Source of the DNA: an uncultured Methylococcaceae bacterium
GTDB lineage: Bacteria; Pseudomonadota; Gammaproteobacteria; Methylococcales; Methylomonadaceae
Length of the DNA stretch: 7,590 nt
Reading direction: 5' to 3'
NCBI GenBank assembly: GCA_903839795.1
Contig: CAIMDR010000303.1
Location: forward strand, 1-7,590
The position numbers and the translations under genes were made by a program. Shown here piece by piece: positions 1 through 6,376 of this stretch. The notes under the pieces were generated by a model. That model was not told where the DNA came from and did not search any database. It saw only the letters and a program-made list of their open reading frames with translations. The stretch's first letter is position 1. Every line of letters begins with the position of its first letter.

Positions 1-41
1 CAGAACCGCAATAACCAAACTTGATCAAGCTTAATTTTTAA

Positions 42-150
42 TCACCACGAAGACACGAAGAGCACGAAGTTTTCTTTCTTCGCGTCTTCGTGGTGAATAG
101 TTTTAAAGATACAACGCTTTTTCTTCGTGTCCTTCGTGTCTTCGTGGTGA
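42..150. repeat. Palindromic CACGAAG repeat, composite copy 1 (three arms)
   Basis: One forward arm (42-69) begins TCACCACGAAGACACG and continues in 8-9 bp units ending in CACGAAG. It is followed, after an 8-nt T-rich loop, by a shortened reverse-complement arm (78-96) that has lost about one unit. A second full-length reverse arm lies at 123-150 (CTTCGTG...CGTGGTGA). The forward arm can pair with either reverse arm, so two alternative hairpins are possible. Copy 2 at 567-632 has the same arms, and flanking bases also match: ATTTTTA precedes the left arm of both, and an AGCTTT-like sequence follows the right arm. The element has no coding capacity. It resembles dispersed REP/MITE-type palindromes. 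It lies downstream of the DUF2442 gene and could act as a transcript 3' end structure, which is inference. Confidence 0.85.
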
Positions 151-182
151 AAAGCTTTTAAGGTTTTTTGTCCAGTCCGATA

Positions 183-437
183 TTAAGGGATATTTATAGC
201 ATCAACCAAAACCATTTCCGCTAATAAGGTCTCAGGGGCAATATCTTGCTCATGCGGCCATGTCACAGCACCAAACAAAATGCCCACCTGATTAAAATAA
301 TGTATATTTCGCAATTCCTTAAATACACCCTTATCAAGATAAGGTTTAAGATCAAACACCCCCTTCTGTTGGTTTTCAATCTCTACATAAATACAATAAT
401 CGGGTAACGGCTTAACCAGCTTCACATCCCAAAACAT
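183..437 (-). CDS. DUF2442 domain-containing protein
   Basis: This 84-residue protein matches the small DUF2442 family as I recognise it: an N-terminal MFWDVKLVKPLPDYCIYVEI strand region, then a GVFDLKPYLDKGVFKEL core and a late TWPHEQDIAPE segment. The last of these corresponds to the family's typical W-x-x-x-x-D-(I/L)-xPE-x-L ending. The start at 437 is preferred over an upstream ATG at 476 because a TGAGG ribosome-binding sequence sits just ahead of it and because the longer version would overlap the end of the preceding reading frame. That preceding frame, ending 7 nt upstream, is a DUF4160 remnant. DUF4160-DUF2442 gene pairs are common and are often suggested to be toxin-antitoxin-like or mobile accessory pairs, without a firm biochemical role. 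Here the partner is truncated, so this gene is probably an orphan. Its length is normal and it has no frameshift. The family call is firm; the function is unknown. Confidence 0.8.
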   Translation of the reverse strand: MFWDVKLVKPLPDYCIYVEIENQQKGVFDLKPYLDKGVFKELRNIHYFNQVGILFGAVTWPHEQDIAPETLLAEMVLVDAINIP

Positions 438-444
438 AAAAACC

Positions 445-566
445 TCACAGCGGAGCAATTTTATATGGATTTTCATTACTGATTGATAGCTCCCAATCAG
501 CCATTAATTCATCACGATGAAGCTCTACCCAAGCTTGCACCAAGCGTAATTGCAATAGATTTTTAT
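445..566 (-). pseudogene. DUF4160 gene remnant (C-terminal ~40 codons only)
   Basis: Reading the minus strand towards the stop TGA at 447-445 gives LRLVQAWVELHRDELMADW, then a tail ending NPYKIAPL. This is the characteristic C-terminus of DUF4160 proteins: a helix with W-(I/V)-E-x-H-x-(D/E)-E-L followed by a short P-x-x-I-x-PL tail. Full-length members are about 80-90 residues; only about 40 are recognisable here. Upstream the homology stops at the edge of the palindromic repeat (567-632). The reading frame stays open through the repeat but then encodes low-complexity residues, and I see no ATG there. The stop lies 7 nt before the DUF2442 start, the usual spacing of the pair, so the two were once co-transcribed. 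Insertion of the repeat or a deletion at it most likely destroyed the gene. It is too short and lacks a start signal, so it was left unannotated as a functional CDS. Confidence 0.7.
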
Positions 567-632
567 TCACCACGAAGACACGAAGAGCACGAAGAAAGAA
601 AAAACTTCGTGTTCTCCGTGTCTTCGTGGTGA
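567..632. repeat. Palindromic CACGAAG repeat, copy 2
   Basis: The left arm (567-594, starting TCACCACGAAGACACG) and right arm (605-632, ending TCTTCGTGGTGA) are near-perfect reverse complements of 28 bp, separated by a 10-nt A-rich loop. Only a couple of mismatches occur, in the middle unit (TTCTCCGTG versus the expected CACGAAGAGCACG complement). It matches copy 1 at 42-150 in arm sequence and flanks. It lies 12 bp downstream of the alcohol dehydrogenase stop codon and abuts the truncated DUF4160 frame. A transcript through it would fold into a long stable hairpin, so it could protect or end the dehydrogenase mRNA (inference). Confidence 0.88.
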
Positions 633-644
633 AAGCTTTGTAAA

Positions 645-1703
645 TTAACCTTCCGTCTGTTCCAGACTGGCCAAATCAATAACAAATCGATACTTCACGT
701 CACTTTTCAATACGCGCTCATAAGCTTCGTTAATTTGCTGAATCGGGATTATTTCGATGTCTGAAGTAATCGCATTTTTCGCGCAGAAATCGAGCATTTC
801 CTGGGTTTCTTTTAAGCCGCCAATCAACGAACCGACAATGCGGCGACGTTTAAAAATCAGGTTGCCTATAGCAGGAGATGGATGCGGTTGGTCAGGGACA
901 CCAACCAAGCATAAAGTACCATCACGTTTCAGCAGGGCAGTATAAGCATCCAGATTATGCGATGCCGCCACGGTGTTTAAGATAAAGTCAAAGCTGGCAA
1001 GATGCTTTTCCATCTCTTCCGGATTTTTGGAGATCACCACTTCATCAGCACCGAGTCGAATGGCATCTTCAGCTTTGCCGGGTGAGGTGGTAAAAAGCAC
1101 GACATAAGCACCAAAGGCATGGGCAAATTTTATCCCCACGTGACCCAGTCCACCCAAACCAACGATACCCACTTTATCTCCTTTACCCACCTTCCAATGT
1201 TTCAATGGAGAATAAGTGGTAATTCCGGCACATAATAACGGCGCTACAGCAGCCAGGTCCAGCTTGTCAGAAACGTGAAGTACAAAATCCTGATTAACGA
1301 CAATTTGTCTGGAATAGCCGCCGTAATTTGTTCCGCCGGAATGCTTGTCCTGGCTGTTATAAGTAAATTCTGCGTTATTACAATATTGCTCAAGATGATC
1401 GTTACAATCCGGACAAACGCCACAAGAATCTACCAGGCAACCCACACCGACATGATCGCCGATTTTAAATTTGCTGACCTGACTACCGACTTGGGTCACC
1501 TTGCCAACAATTTCATGACCCGGCACCATGGGAAATGTCGCGTTACCCCATTCATTGCGCACTTGATGAATGTCAGAGTGACAAACCCCGCAGAAAAGAA
1601 TCTCTATCTGGACATCGGTTGGCAAAGGGTCGCGGCGTTCAAAGCTGAAGGGTACCAGCGGTGAGTCATTATTATGGGCAGCATAGCCAATAGTTTTTTG
1701 CAT
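645..1703 (-). CDS. Zinc-dependent alcohol dehydrogenase / NADP-dependent aldehyde reductase, YahK-like
   Basis: This 352-residue cytoplasmic medium-chain dehydrogenase belongs to the cinnamyl-alcohol-dehydrogenase group. It closely resembles E. coli YahK, an NADP-dependent aldehyde reductase with broad aldehyde range. Catalytic zinc ligands are visible: C41 in GVCHSD, H63 with E64 in PGHE, and C158 in LLCAGITTYSPL. The structural zinc is held by C94, C97, C100 and C108. The Rossmann motif GLGGLG is at 182-187, followed by FTTS at 204-207; a serine there rather than an acidic residue is typical of NADP(H) users. Length is normal for the family. The start is supported by AAGGAG 6 nt upstream (1710-1715 on the minus strand). 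The gene is transcribed divergently from the lipid operon and is followed by a palindromic repeat. It may detoxify or reduce aldehydes, possibly lipid-derived ones, but the link to the neighbouring operon is only positional. Substrate is not predictable from sequence. Confidence 0.95.
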   Translation of the reverse strand: MQKTIGYAAHNNDSPLVPFSFERRDPLPTDVQIEILFCGVCHSDIHQVRNEWGNATFPMVPGHEIVGKVTQVGSQVSKFKIGDHVGVGCLVDSCGVCPDCNDHLEQYCNNAEFTYNSQDKHSGGTNYGGYSRQIVVNQDFVLHVSDKLDLAAVAPLLCAGITTYSPLKHWKVGKGDKVGIVGLGGLGHVGIKFAHAFGAYVVLFTTSPGKAEDAIRLGADEVVISKNPEEMEKHLASFDFILNTVAASHNLDAYTALLKRDGTLCLVGVPDQPHPSPAIGNLIFKRRRIVGSLIGGLKETQEMLDFCAKNAITSDIEIIPIQQINEAYERVLKSDVKYRFVIDLASLEQTEG

Positions 1704-1778
1704 AAAATTCTCCTTCTAGTGATAAAAAATGAAATTGCATTCCTTTAGGTGTTTATCCGGTAGAAATGGACTTGTTTT

Positions 1779-1807
1779 AATTTAACGTGATGTCGATACA
1801 AAGTAAA
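1779..1807 (-). promoter_or_regulatory. Possible sigma70-type promoter for the alcohol dehydrogenase
   Basis: On the minus strand, TTTACT (1807-1802) is followed after exactly 17 nt by TAAATT (1784-1779); each hexamer matches its consensus at four of six positions. It lies about 75 bp ahead of the dehydrogenase start codon, so a short leader ending in the strong AGAAGGAG site would result. AT-rich DNA throws up such pairs by chance, so this is tentative. Confidence 0.25.
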
Positions 1808-1846
1808 TGGCTGGATACAATTAGTTTTCTTTTTCTTAAAAGTAAT

Positions 1847-1953
1847 ATGTTAAATTAACGGGCTTTAGCCTTTTTGATAAAGACAAAAATAATAACGATG
1901 CTAAAAATAGCATGTCACGATATTGACGCATTAAAACGTTATGTTAAGTTAAC
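1847..1953. promoter_or_regulatory. Paired GTTAA-N-TTAAC palindromes, candidate operator
   Basis: The sequences ATGTTAAATTAAC (1847-1859) and ATGTTAAGTTAAC (1941-1953) differ at one base, the centre of an otherwise perfect 5+1+5 dyad. Their centres are 94 bp apart, close to nine DNA helical turns, and both lie between the two divergent start codons. This is the arrangement expected for a dimeric regulator binding two sites on the same DNA face. No regulator gene is in the window and I do not recognise the motif as a named operator. In AT-rich DNA chance occurrence is possible. Confidence 0.3.
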
Positions 1954-2143
1954 TGTGTTCTTGTTAATTCCGGGCAATCCAAACAATAACCCGTTTTAAT
2001 ATCCGACTGAATAACTCATATTTTTTATTCCGAATTTTTGGAAAATGGCTTTTTCGCTCACACATAACCAGGCCGGAGCGGCTTTAGCCAAACCTATTGC
2101 AGCTAACGCCCCCTTTACCAAAATTCTGAATAATGACTGCTAC

Positions 2144-2147
2144 GGAG
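2144..2147 (+). promoter_or_regulatory. GGAG ribosome-binding site that decides the desaturase start
   Basis: GGAG here is 6 nt ahead of the ATG at 2154. The upstream in-frame ATG at 2133 has no purine-rich sequence at the right distance, so 2154 is the better start. Confidence 0.65.
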
Positions 2148-2153
2148 TGGTTG

Positions 2154-3089
2154 ATGTCTTTGCAAGCAATACTGTCCAAAATGTTTATCTGGTTTGATAA
2201 CAGCAACGTAAAAATAGCTGACAATGTGGGTGAGGCGATTGACTGGATGCGGGTCATTCCTTTTATACTGATGCATTTGGTTTGTTTGTTGGTGTTTGTG
2301 GTGGGCTTTAGTCCGGTTGCGTTATGGGTCGCTTTGGCTTCTTATCTGCTGCGCATGTTTGCCATTACCGCTTTTTATCATCGCTATTTTTCCCATAAAG
2401 CTTTTAAAACCAGTCGAGTGTGCCAGTTTCTATTTGCGTTACTGGGGGCAACGGCAACCCAGCGAGGCCCACTCTGGTGGGCCTCGCACCATCGTCGTCA
2501 TCATCTTTATTCTGATACTGAAAAGGATATTCATAGCCCCAGAAAGGGGTTTTTATGGAGTCATATCGGCTGGTTTTTATGCTTAAAAAACTTTACCACA
2601 CAGGAGCATTGTGTCCGCGACTTGCTTAAATATCCCGAACTGGTTTTACTGGATCGTTTTGACAGTATTGTGCCGATACTTTATGCCTTATTCATGTTGT
2701 TTTTGGGGCAGTATCTGGAATCCGCATTTCCGGAATTACACACCAATGGCTCGCAAATGTTGGTTTGGGGTTATTTTGTGTCAACTATCGTGTTGATCCA
2801 TTGCACGCTGTTTGTTAATTCGCTGGCGCATGTTTTAGGAAGCCGGCGTTATGAAACCGGAGACGACAGCCGCAATAACTTGTTTATAGCGTTATTTGTG
2901 TTAGGGGAGGGGTGGCATAACAACCATCACCATTATCCGGTATCCGCCCGGCAGGGTTTTTTTTGGTGGGAAATTGACATCAGTTACTATCTGCTTCGGT
3001 TGCTGGCGCTGTTTGGCATTATCTGGGATTTACAGCCCGTTCCCGCCAATCGGTTGCATTCAAAATTGGTTAAAAAGGGGCAGCAATAA
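2154..3089 (+). CDS. Membrane fatty-acid desaturase (acyl-CoA delta-9 desaturase type)
   Basis: This di-iron integral-membrane desaturase is expected to insert a cis double bond into a saturated acyl chain using O2 and an electron donor. With the start at 2154 it has 311 residues, normal for bacterial acyl-CoA desaturases. The three histidine boxes that ligate the iron pair are present: HRYFSH (residues 76-81), HHRRHH (112-117) and HNNHHH (255-260), the last followed by the usual Y-P. Hydrophobic segments precede box 1 (about 34-55 and 56-75), and two more lie between boxes 2 and 3. The start was chosen from the GGAG at 2144; an ATG at 2133 would add seven residues. The stop overlaps the next gene's start by one base (TAATG), so it leads a coupled operon. 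It probably supplies the olefinic substrate for the downstream methyltransferase, which is inference. Regiospecificity and acyl carrier (CoA, ACP or phospholipid) cannot be read from the sequence. Confidence 0.92.
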   Translation: MSLQAILSKMFIWFDNSNVKIADNVGEAIDWMRVIPFILMHLVCLLVFVVGFSPVALWVALASYLLRMFAITAFYHRYFSHKAFKTSRVCQFLFALLGATATQRGPLWWASHHRRHHLYSDTEKDIHSPRKGFLWSHIGWFLCLKNFTTQEHCVRDLLKYPELVLLDRFDSIVPILYALFMLFLGQYLESAFPELHTNGSQMLVWGYFVSTIVLIHCTLFVNSLAHVLGSRRYETGDDSRNNLFIALFVLGEGWHNNHHHYPVSARQGFFWWEIDISYYLLRLLALFGIIWDLQPVPANRLHSKLVKKGQQ

Positions 3090-4330
3090 TGAACATAGCG
3101 ATTGTCGGTAGCGGTATTTCAGGGCTTTATGCCGCGCACTATTTAAGTAAACAGCATCAGGTGACGGTGTACGAAGCCAATACTTATCCGGGCGGTCATA
3201 CCGATACCCATGCTATTGTTTTGGGCGATAAAAAATATGCCGTCGATACCGGATTTATTGTTTTCAACGAACATAACTATCATTATTTCTGTCGATTTTT
3301 AAATGACTTGGGCGTTGCCTCGCAGTTGTCTGATATGAGTTTTAGTGTAACCAACGCGCTTACCGGACTTGAATACAATGCGACAACCCTGGATAAATTA
3401 TTTTGTCAGCGGCGTAATCTGTTACGACCCCGTTTTTATCGCATGGTCAGGGATATATTGCGCTTCTATCGCGAAGCGCCGGCACTGTTAAACAGCACGG
3501 ATGATGTGTTGACGCTGGGCGACTATTTACAGCAGCAACAGTACAGCCAAATCTTTATTGACGACCATATTCTGCCGATGGCTTGCGCCTTATGGTCTGG
3601 TCCACCGGAGGTGGTGAGAGATTTTCCGGTGCGTTATTTTGTTGCTTTTATGGCTAATCACCAGATGTTAAAAACGGATAACAGACCCGAATGGCGAACC
3701 GTATCGGGCGGTTCTTCAACCTATATTCAGGCATTTATGCAGGCATTTAAAGGCGACTTGCGACTGAATTGCCCCGTGCAAGCCATAATCCGCAATAAAA
3801 CCCAGGTAACGGTAAAAACATCGGAAGGCGAGCAACATTTTGATCATCTGATTATGGCTTGTCATAGTGATCAAGCCTTGCGCTTATTACAGGATGCCAC
3901 TGAACAAGAAACCGAGATTTTGGGCGCCATGACTTTTCAGGAAAATGATGTCGTGCTGCATACCGATGCCAGCGTAATGCCAAAGCATCCTAAAGCTTGG
4001 GCCAGCTGGAATGCACTTAAATTAAGTGAAACTCAGGCGCGTTGCACCGTGACTTATTATATGAATCTGCTGCAAAATCTGGATGCGCCAGAACCTTTAC
4101 TGGTCACCCTTAATTGCACCGATCGCATTGATCCGGCAAAAATTTTACAGCAAAGAAGCTATCATCATCCGGTTTATAACCCCGCCAGTTTGGCAGCACA
4201 ACAGCGGCGCGATGAAATTAACGGGCAAAATAATACCTGGTATGTTGGCGCTTATTGGGGTTGGGGCTTTCATGAAGACGGTGCCAAAAGTGCGCAGGAA
4301 GTGATTGATTTACTTCATCAGCAAACATGA
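3089..4330 (+). CDS. FAD-dependent NAD(P)-binding oxidoreductase (amine-oxidase-like)
   Basis: This 413-residue flavoprotein belongs to the amine oxidase / phytoene-desaturase-like group that accompanies CFA-type methyltransferases. An N-terminal Rossmann fold gives IAIVGSGISGL (residues 3-13), with E29 ending the second strand to bind the adenosine ribose and YPGGHTDTH (33-41) as the second dinucleotide-contacting loop. VDTGFIVFN (52-60) and VSGGSSTY (205-212) are typical of this subfamily. The C-terminal FAD-binding segment is WYVGAYWGWGFHEDG (384-398). There is no signal peptide or obvious transmembrane helix, so it is probably cytoplasmic or membrane-peripheral. It is preceded by AGGGG about 8 nt ahead of the ATG and ends in an ATGA overlap with DUF1365. 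In related clusters such flavoproteins are implicated in redox modification of methylated acyl chains; the actual reaction here is not known. It is complete, with no missing FAD motif. Confidence 0.92.
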   Translation: MNIAIVGSGISGLYAAHYLSKQHQVTVYEANTYPGGHTDTHAIVLGDKKYAVDTGFIVFNEHNYHYFCRFLNDLGVASQLSDMSFSVTNALTGLEYNATTLDKLFCQRRNLLRPRFYRMVRDILRFYREAPALLNSTDDVLTLGDYLQQQQYSQIFIDDHILPMACALWSGPPEVVRDFPVRYFVAFMANHQMLKTDNRPEWRTVSGGSSTYIQAFMQAFKGDLRLNCPVQAIIRNKTQVTVKTSEGEQHFDHLIMACHSDQALRLLQDATEQETEILGAMTFQENDVVLHTDASVMPKHPKAWASWNALKLSETQARCTVTYYMNLLQNLDAPEPLLVTLNCTDRIDPAKILQQRSYHHPVYNPASLAAQQRRDEINGQNNTWYVGAYWGWGFHEDGAKSAQEVIDLLHQQT

Positions 4331-5094
4331 CTGCGCTAAACAGCCGATTATTTCAGGGTTGGGTTCGTCATCGCCGTTATCTGCCCAAAAAACATGCCTT
4401 TAGATATCCGGTTTTTATGAGTTGGCTGGATCTTGATGAGCTGGATCAGGTAATGGCAATAAGCCCCTTTTGGTCTTTAGAACGCTTTAATCTGGTTGGT
4501 TTTTATCGCAAGGATTATCTGGGGGATGCCGGGCAGGACTTATCCGACGCGGTAAAAAGTCGCATTAAAGACCATACAGGAACAGATTTTAAGGGGCGAA
4601 TTTGTCTGTTGACGCATTTGCGATTTCTGGGCTTTGCTTTTAATCCGGTGAGTTTTTATTTTTGTTTTCCTGACGGTAGCGAACAGCCCCGATTTATTCT
4701 CGCGGACATCAATAACACACCCTGGAATGAACGCTACTGCTACGTGCTGGACGCTGGCGAAAATGCCGCATCCAAAAACAAATGGGTGTTTGAATTTGAT
4801 AAAGCCTTTCATGTTTCGCCGTTTATGCCCATGCAGCAACATTACCGTTGGCAGTTTGGTTTACGTCAATCAGCCTTGACTATTCATATCCAGTTACAAC
4901 AGGATGATGATTGCTGTTTTGATGCGACCTTACATCTTAAAGCGGAGCCAATGACCCGTGCGGCAATGCAGAATTTGCCGTTGCGTTATCCTTTTTTGAC
5001 CTTATCAGTCGTCATTTCTATTTATTGGCAAGCCTTACGCTTATGGCTAAAAGGCGTGCCTTTCTATGGACACCCTGATAAACAACCCGAATAA
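4327..5094 (+). CDS. DUF1365 domain-containing protein
   Basis: This 255-residue member of DUF1365 is almost always found between the flavoprotein and the CFA-type methyltransferase, exactly as here. Family hallmarks are visible in order: VRHRRYLPKKHAFRYPVF (13-30), LGFAFNPVSFYFC (101-113), INNTPWNERYCYVL (128-141), FHVSPFMPM (161-169) and a C-terminal LKGVPFYGHP (241-250). A single hydrophobic stretch near 222-240 may anchor it at the membrane. The start overlaps the preceding stop by 4 nt (ATGA), so it is translated by coupling and has no strong site of its own. The biochemical role is unestablished; strict co-occurrence with the methyltransferase suggests it acts on the same lipid substrate. 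It is complete. The family call is secure and the function open. Confidence 0.92.
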   Translation: MTALNSRLFQGWVRHRRYLPKKHAFRYPVFMSWLDLDELDQVMAISPFWSLERFNLVGFYRKDYLGDAGQDLSDAVKSRIKDHTGTDFKGRICLLTHLRFLGFAFNPVSFYFCFPDGSEQPRFILADINNTPWNERYCYVLDAGENAASKNKWVFEFDKAFHVSPFMPMQQHYRWQFGLRQSALTIHIQLQQDDDCCFDATLHLKAEPMTRAAMQNLPLRYPFLTLSVVISIYWQALRLWLKGVPFYGHPDKQPE

Positions 5095-5110
5095 AAACAT
5101 TGAGAACACT

Positions 5111-6376
5111 ATGAATGCAATCACTGAAACGTTAAGCAAACAACCGACACGAATAGATTTACTGTTACGTAAAGCGTTTCTGGATAAACTGGCCCGTCTG
5201 GAAAATGCGGTATTAACCGTGTCAGATCCTTTGGGTGAATTTATACTAGGCACTCAGGGCGCTGATGGTTTAAAAGCCAGAATTGAAGTGCTGGACATGA
5301 GTTTTTATCGTCAAGTGGCGTTGGGTGGTTCTATCGGTGCGGCAGAATCCTATATGGATCAGGGCTGGCAAGCCGATGATTTGTGCAGCGTGATACAAAT
5401 ACTGGTGCGTAATCGGGATTTACTCGATAGCATGGAAGGCGGTTTGGCAACACTCGCTAATCAATTGCTTAAGTTTTGGCATTTTACTAATCGCAACTCT
5501 CAACAAAATAGCAAAAAAAATATAGCGGCGCATTATGATCTGGGTAATGATTTGTTTGCCTTGTTTTTGGATCAGCACGGCATGTATTCATCAGCCACTT
5601 TTTACCAGCCTGACCTAACATTGGAACAGGCATCGACTGCAAAGCTGGAACGTATTTGCCAAAAACTGCATTTGCAACCGGAAGATCATGTGCTGGAAAT
5701 TGGCACCGGTTGGGGTGGTTTTGCAACCTATGCCGCTAAAAATTATGGCTGCAAAATAACCACGACCACTATTTCCAAAGAACAATATCAGGCCGCCAAG
5801 CAACGACTACTCGATGCTGGCGTAGCCGACCAAGTGACGGTGTTGATGGAAGATTATCGTGATTTACAGGGCAGTTACGATAAACTGGTTTCCATTGAAA
5901 TGATAGAAGCGGTGGGGCATCATTATCTGGATACCTATTTAAAACAATGCGCGGCGTTGTTAAAACCCAACGGTTTGGCCTTGATTCAGGCGATTACCAT
6001 CGAAGACCGCTACTACTATCAAGCGTTAAAAAGCGTGGATTTTATCAAACGTTATATTTTCCCCGGCAGCTTTATTCCCTGTGTCAGCGCGATTGTCGCC
6101 AGCGCCTCACGCTGTACGGATTTGCGGTTGATTAATCTTGAAGATCAGGGTGAAAGCTATGCACTGACCTTAAATAGCTGGCGCAAACGCTTTATGGCTG
6201 CGCTGGATCAAGTCAGGGCGCAGGGTTACAACGAAGAGTTTATTCGGATGTGGGAATTTTATTTGTGTTACTGCGAGGGTGGTTTTAAAGAAAAATCCAT
6301 TTCCAATGTGCAGTTATTACTGGCCAAACCCGGCAATCGTCGTCAACAATGGTTACCGGTTTATGACGCTAAATAA
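5111..6376 (+). CDS. Cyclopropane-fatty-acid-synthase family SAM-dependent methyltransferase
   Basis: This enzyme transfers a one-carbon unit from S-adenosylmethionine to the double bond of a phospholipid acyl chain at the membrane. From the start at 5111 it has 421 residues. An N-terminal lipid-binding domain (about 1-130) is followed by HYDLGNDLFALFLD (about 140-153) and the SAM-binding motif VLEIGTGWGG (194-203). C-terminal MWEFYLCYCEGGF (380-392) matches the Cfa ending. Aligned by eye to E. coli Cfa, E239 is kept as E266, Y317 as Y350 and C354 as C388. However, C139 is replaced by S161 and H266 by Q293; both belong to the bicarbonate site of E. coli Cfa. The product could therefore be a methyl-branched or methylene chain rather than a cyclopropane. 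The start at 5111 has GAGA 5 nt upstream; an in-frame ATG at 5066 would add 15 residues and overlap DUF1365 by 29 nt. It overlaps the next gene by 14 nt. Confidence 0.93.
   Translation: MNAITETLSKQPTRIDLLLRKAFLDKLARLENAVLTVSDPLGEFILGTQGADGLKARIEVLDMSFYRQVALGGSIGAAESYMDQGWQADDLCSVIQILVRNRDLLDSMEGGLATLANQLLKFWHFTNRNSQQNSKKNIAAHYDLGNDLFALFLDQHGMYSSATFYQPDLTLEQASTAKLERICQKLHLQPEDHVLEIGTGWGGFATYAAKNYGCKITTTTISKEQYQAAKQRLLDAGVADQVTVLMEDYRDLQGSYDKLVSIEMIEAVGHHYLDTYLKQCAALLKPNGLALIQAITIEDRYYYQALKSVDFIKRYIFPGSFIPCVSAIVASASRCTDLRLINLEDQGESYALTLNSWRKRFMAALDQVRAQGYNEEFIRMWEFYLCYCEGGFKEKSISNVQLLLAKPGNRRQQWLPVYDAK

Larger units (their letters stand above)
1704..2153. other. Divergent intergenic region between the dehydrogenase and the lipid operon
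   Basis: This 450-bp stretch holds no convincing gene. It must contain promoters for both directions. It is AT-rich, except for a higher-GC patch at about 2070-2115. It carries two copies of a 13-mer ATGTTAARTTAAC palindrome (1847-1859, 1941-1953) and two copies of the 10-bp palindrome GGCTTTAGCC (1861-1870, 2080-2089). A TTGACG at 1923-1928 could be a -35 element for the plus strand, but no good -10 follows at 17 bp. No tRNA or recognisable riboswitch was seen. A 50-codon open frame (2045-2197) overlaps its right end and is discussed among the findings. Confidence 0.6.

Noticed and set aside
42..150. CRISPR-like short repeats
   Set aside because: The CACGAAG units are contiguous, arranged as inverted arms, and have no unique spacers of constant length; no cas genes are nearby.
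1275..1664. Plus-strand 129-codon open frame
   Set aside because: It lies entirely antisense to the well-supported dehydrogenase and has no family likeness or ribosome-binding site; it is a shadow of the coding strand.
1861..1875. Rho-independent terminator at GGCTTTAGCC plus T5
   Set aside because: The stem would be only 3-4 bp with a very small loop, and there is no gene ending just upstream on that strand.
1704..2153. sigmaE (ChrR-type) promoter for the lipid operon
   Set aside because: Looked for a TGATCC-like -35 with a TAAG-like -10 at suitable spacing and found no convincing pair; rpoE/chrR genes are also absent from the window.
2296..2586. Plus-strand 96-codon open frame inside the desaturase
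   Set aside because: It is out of frame with an enzyme whose histidine boxes are all intact; the cysteine-rich translation is typical of a shadow frame.
6279..6362. Longer N-terminus for the DUF2878 protein
   Set aside because: The added residues overlap the conserved end of the methyltransferase, are unlike the family, and have no ribosome-binding site.
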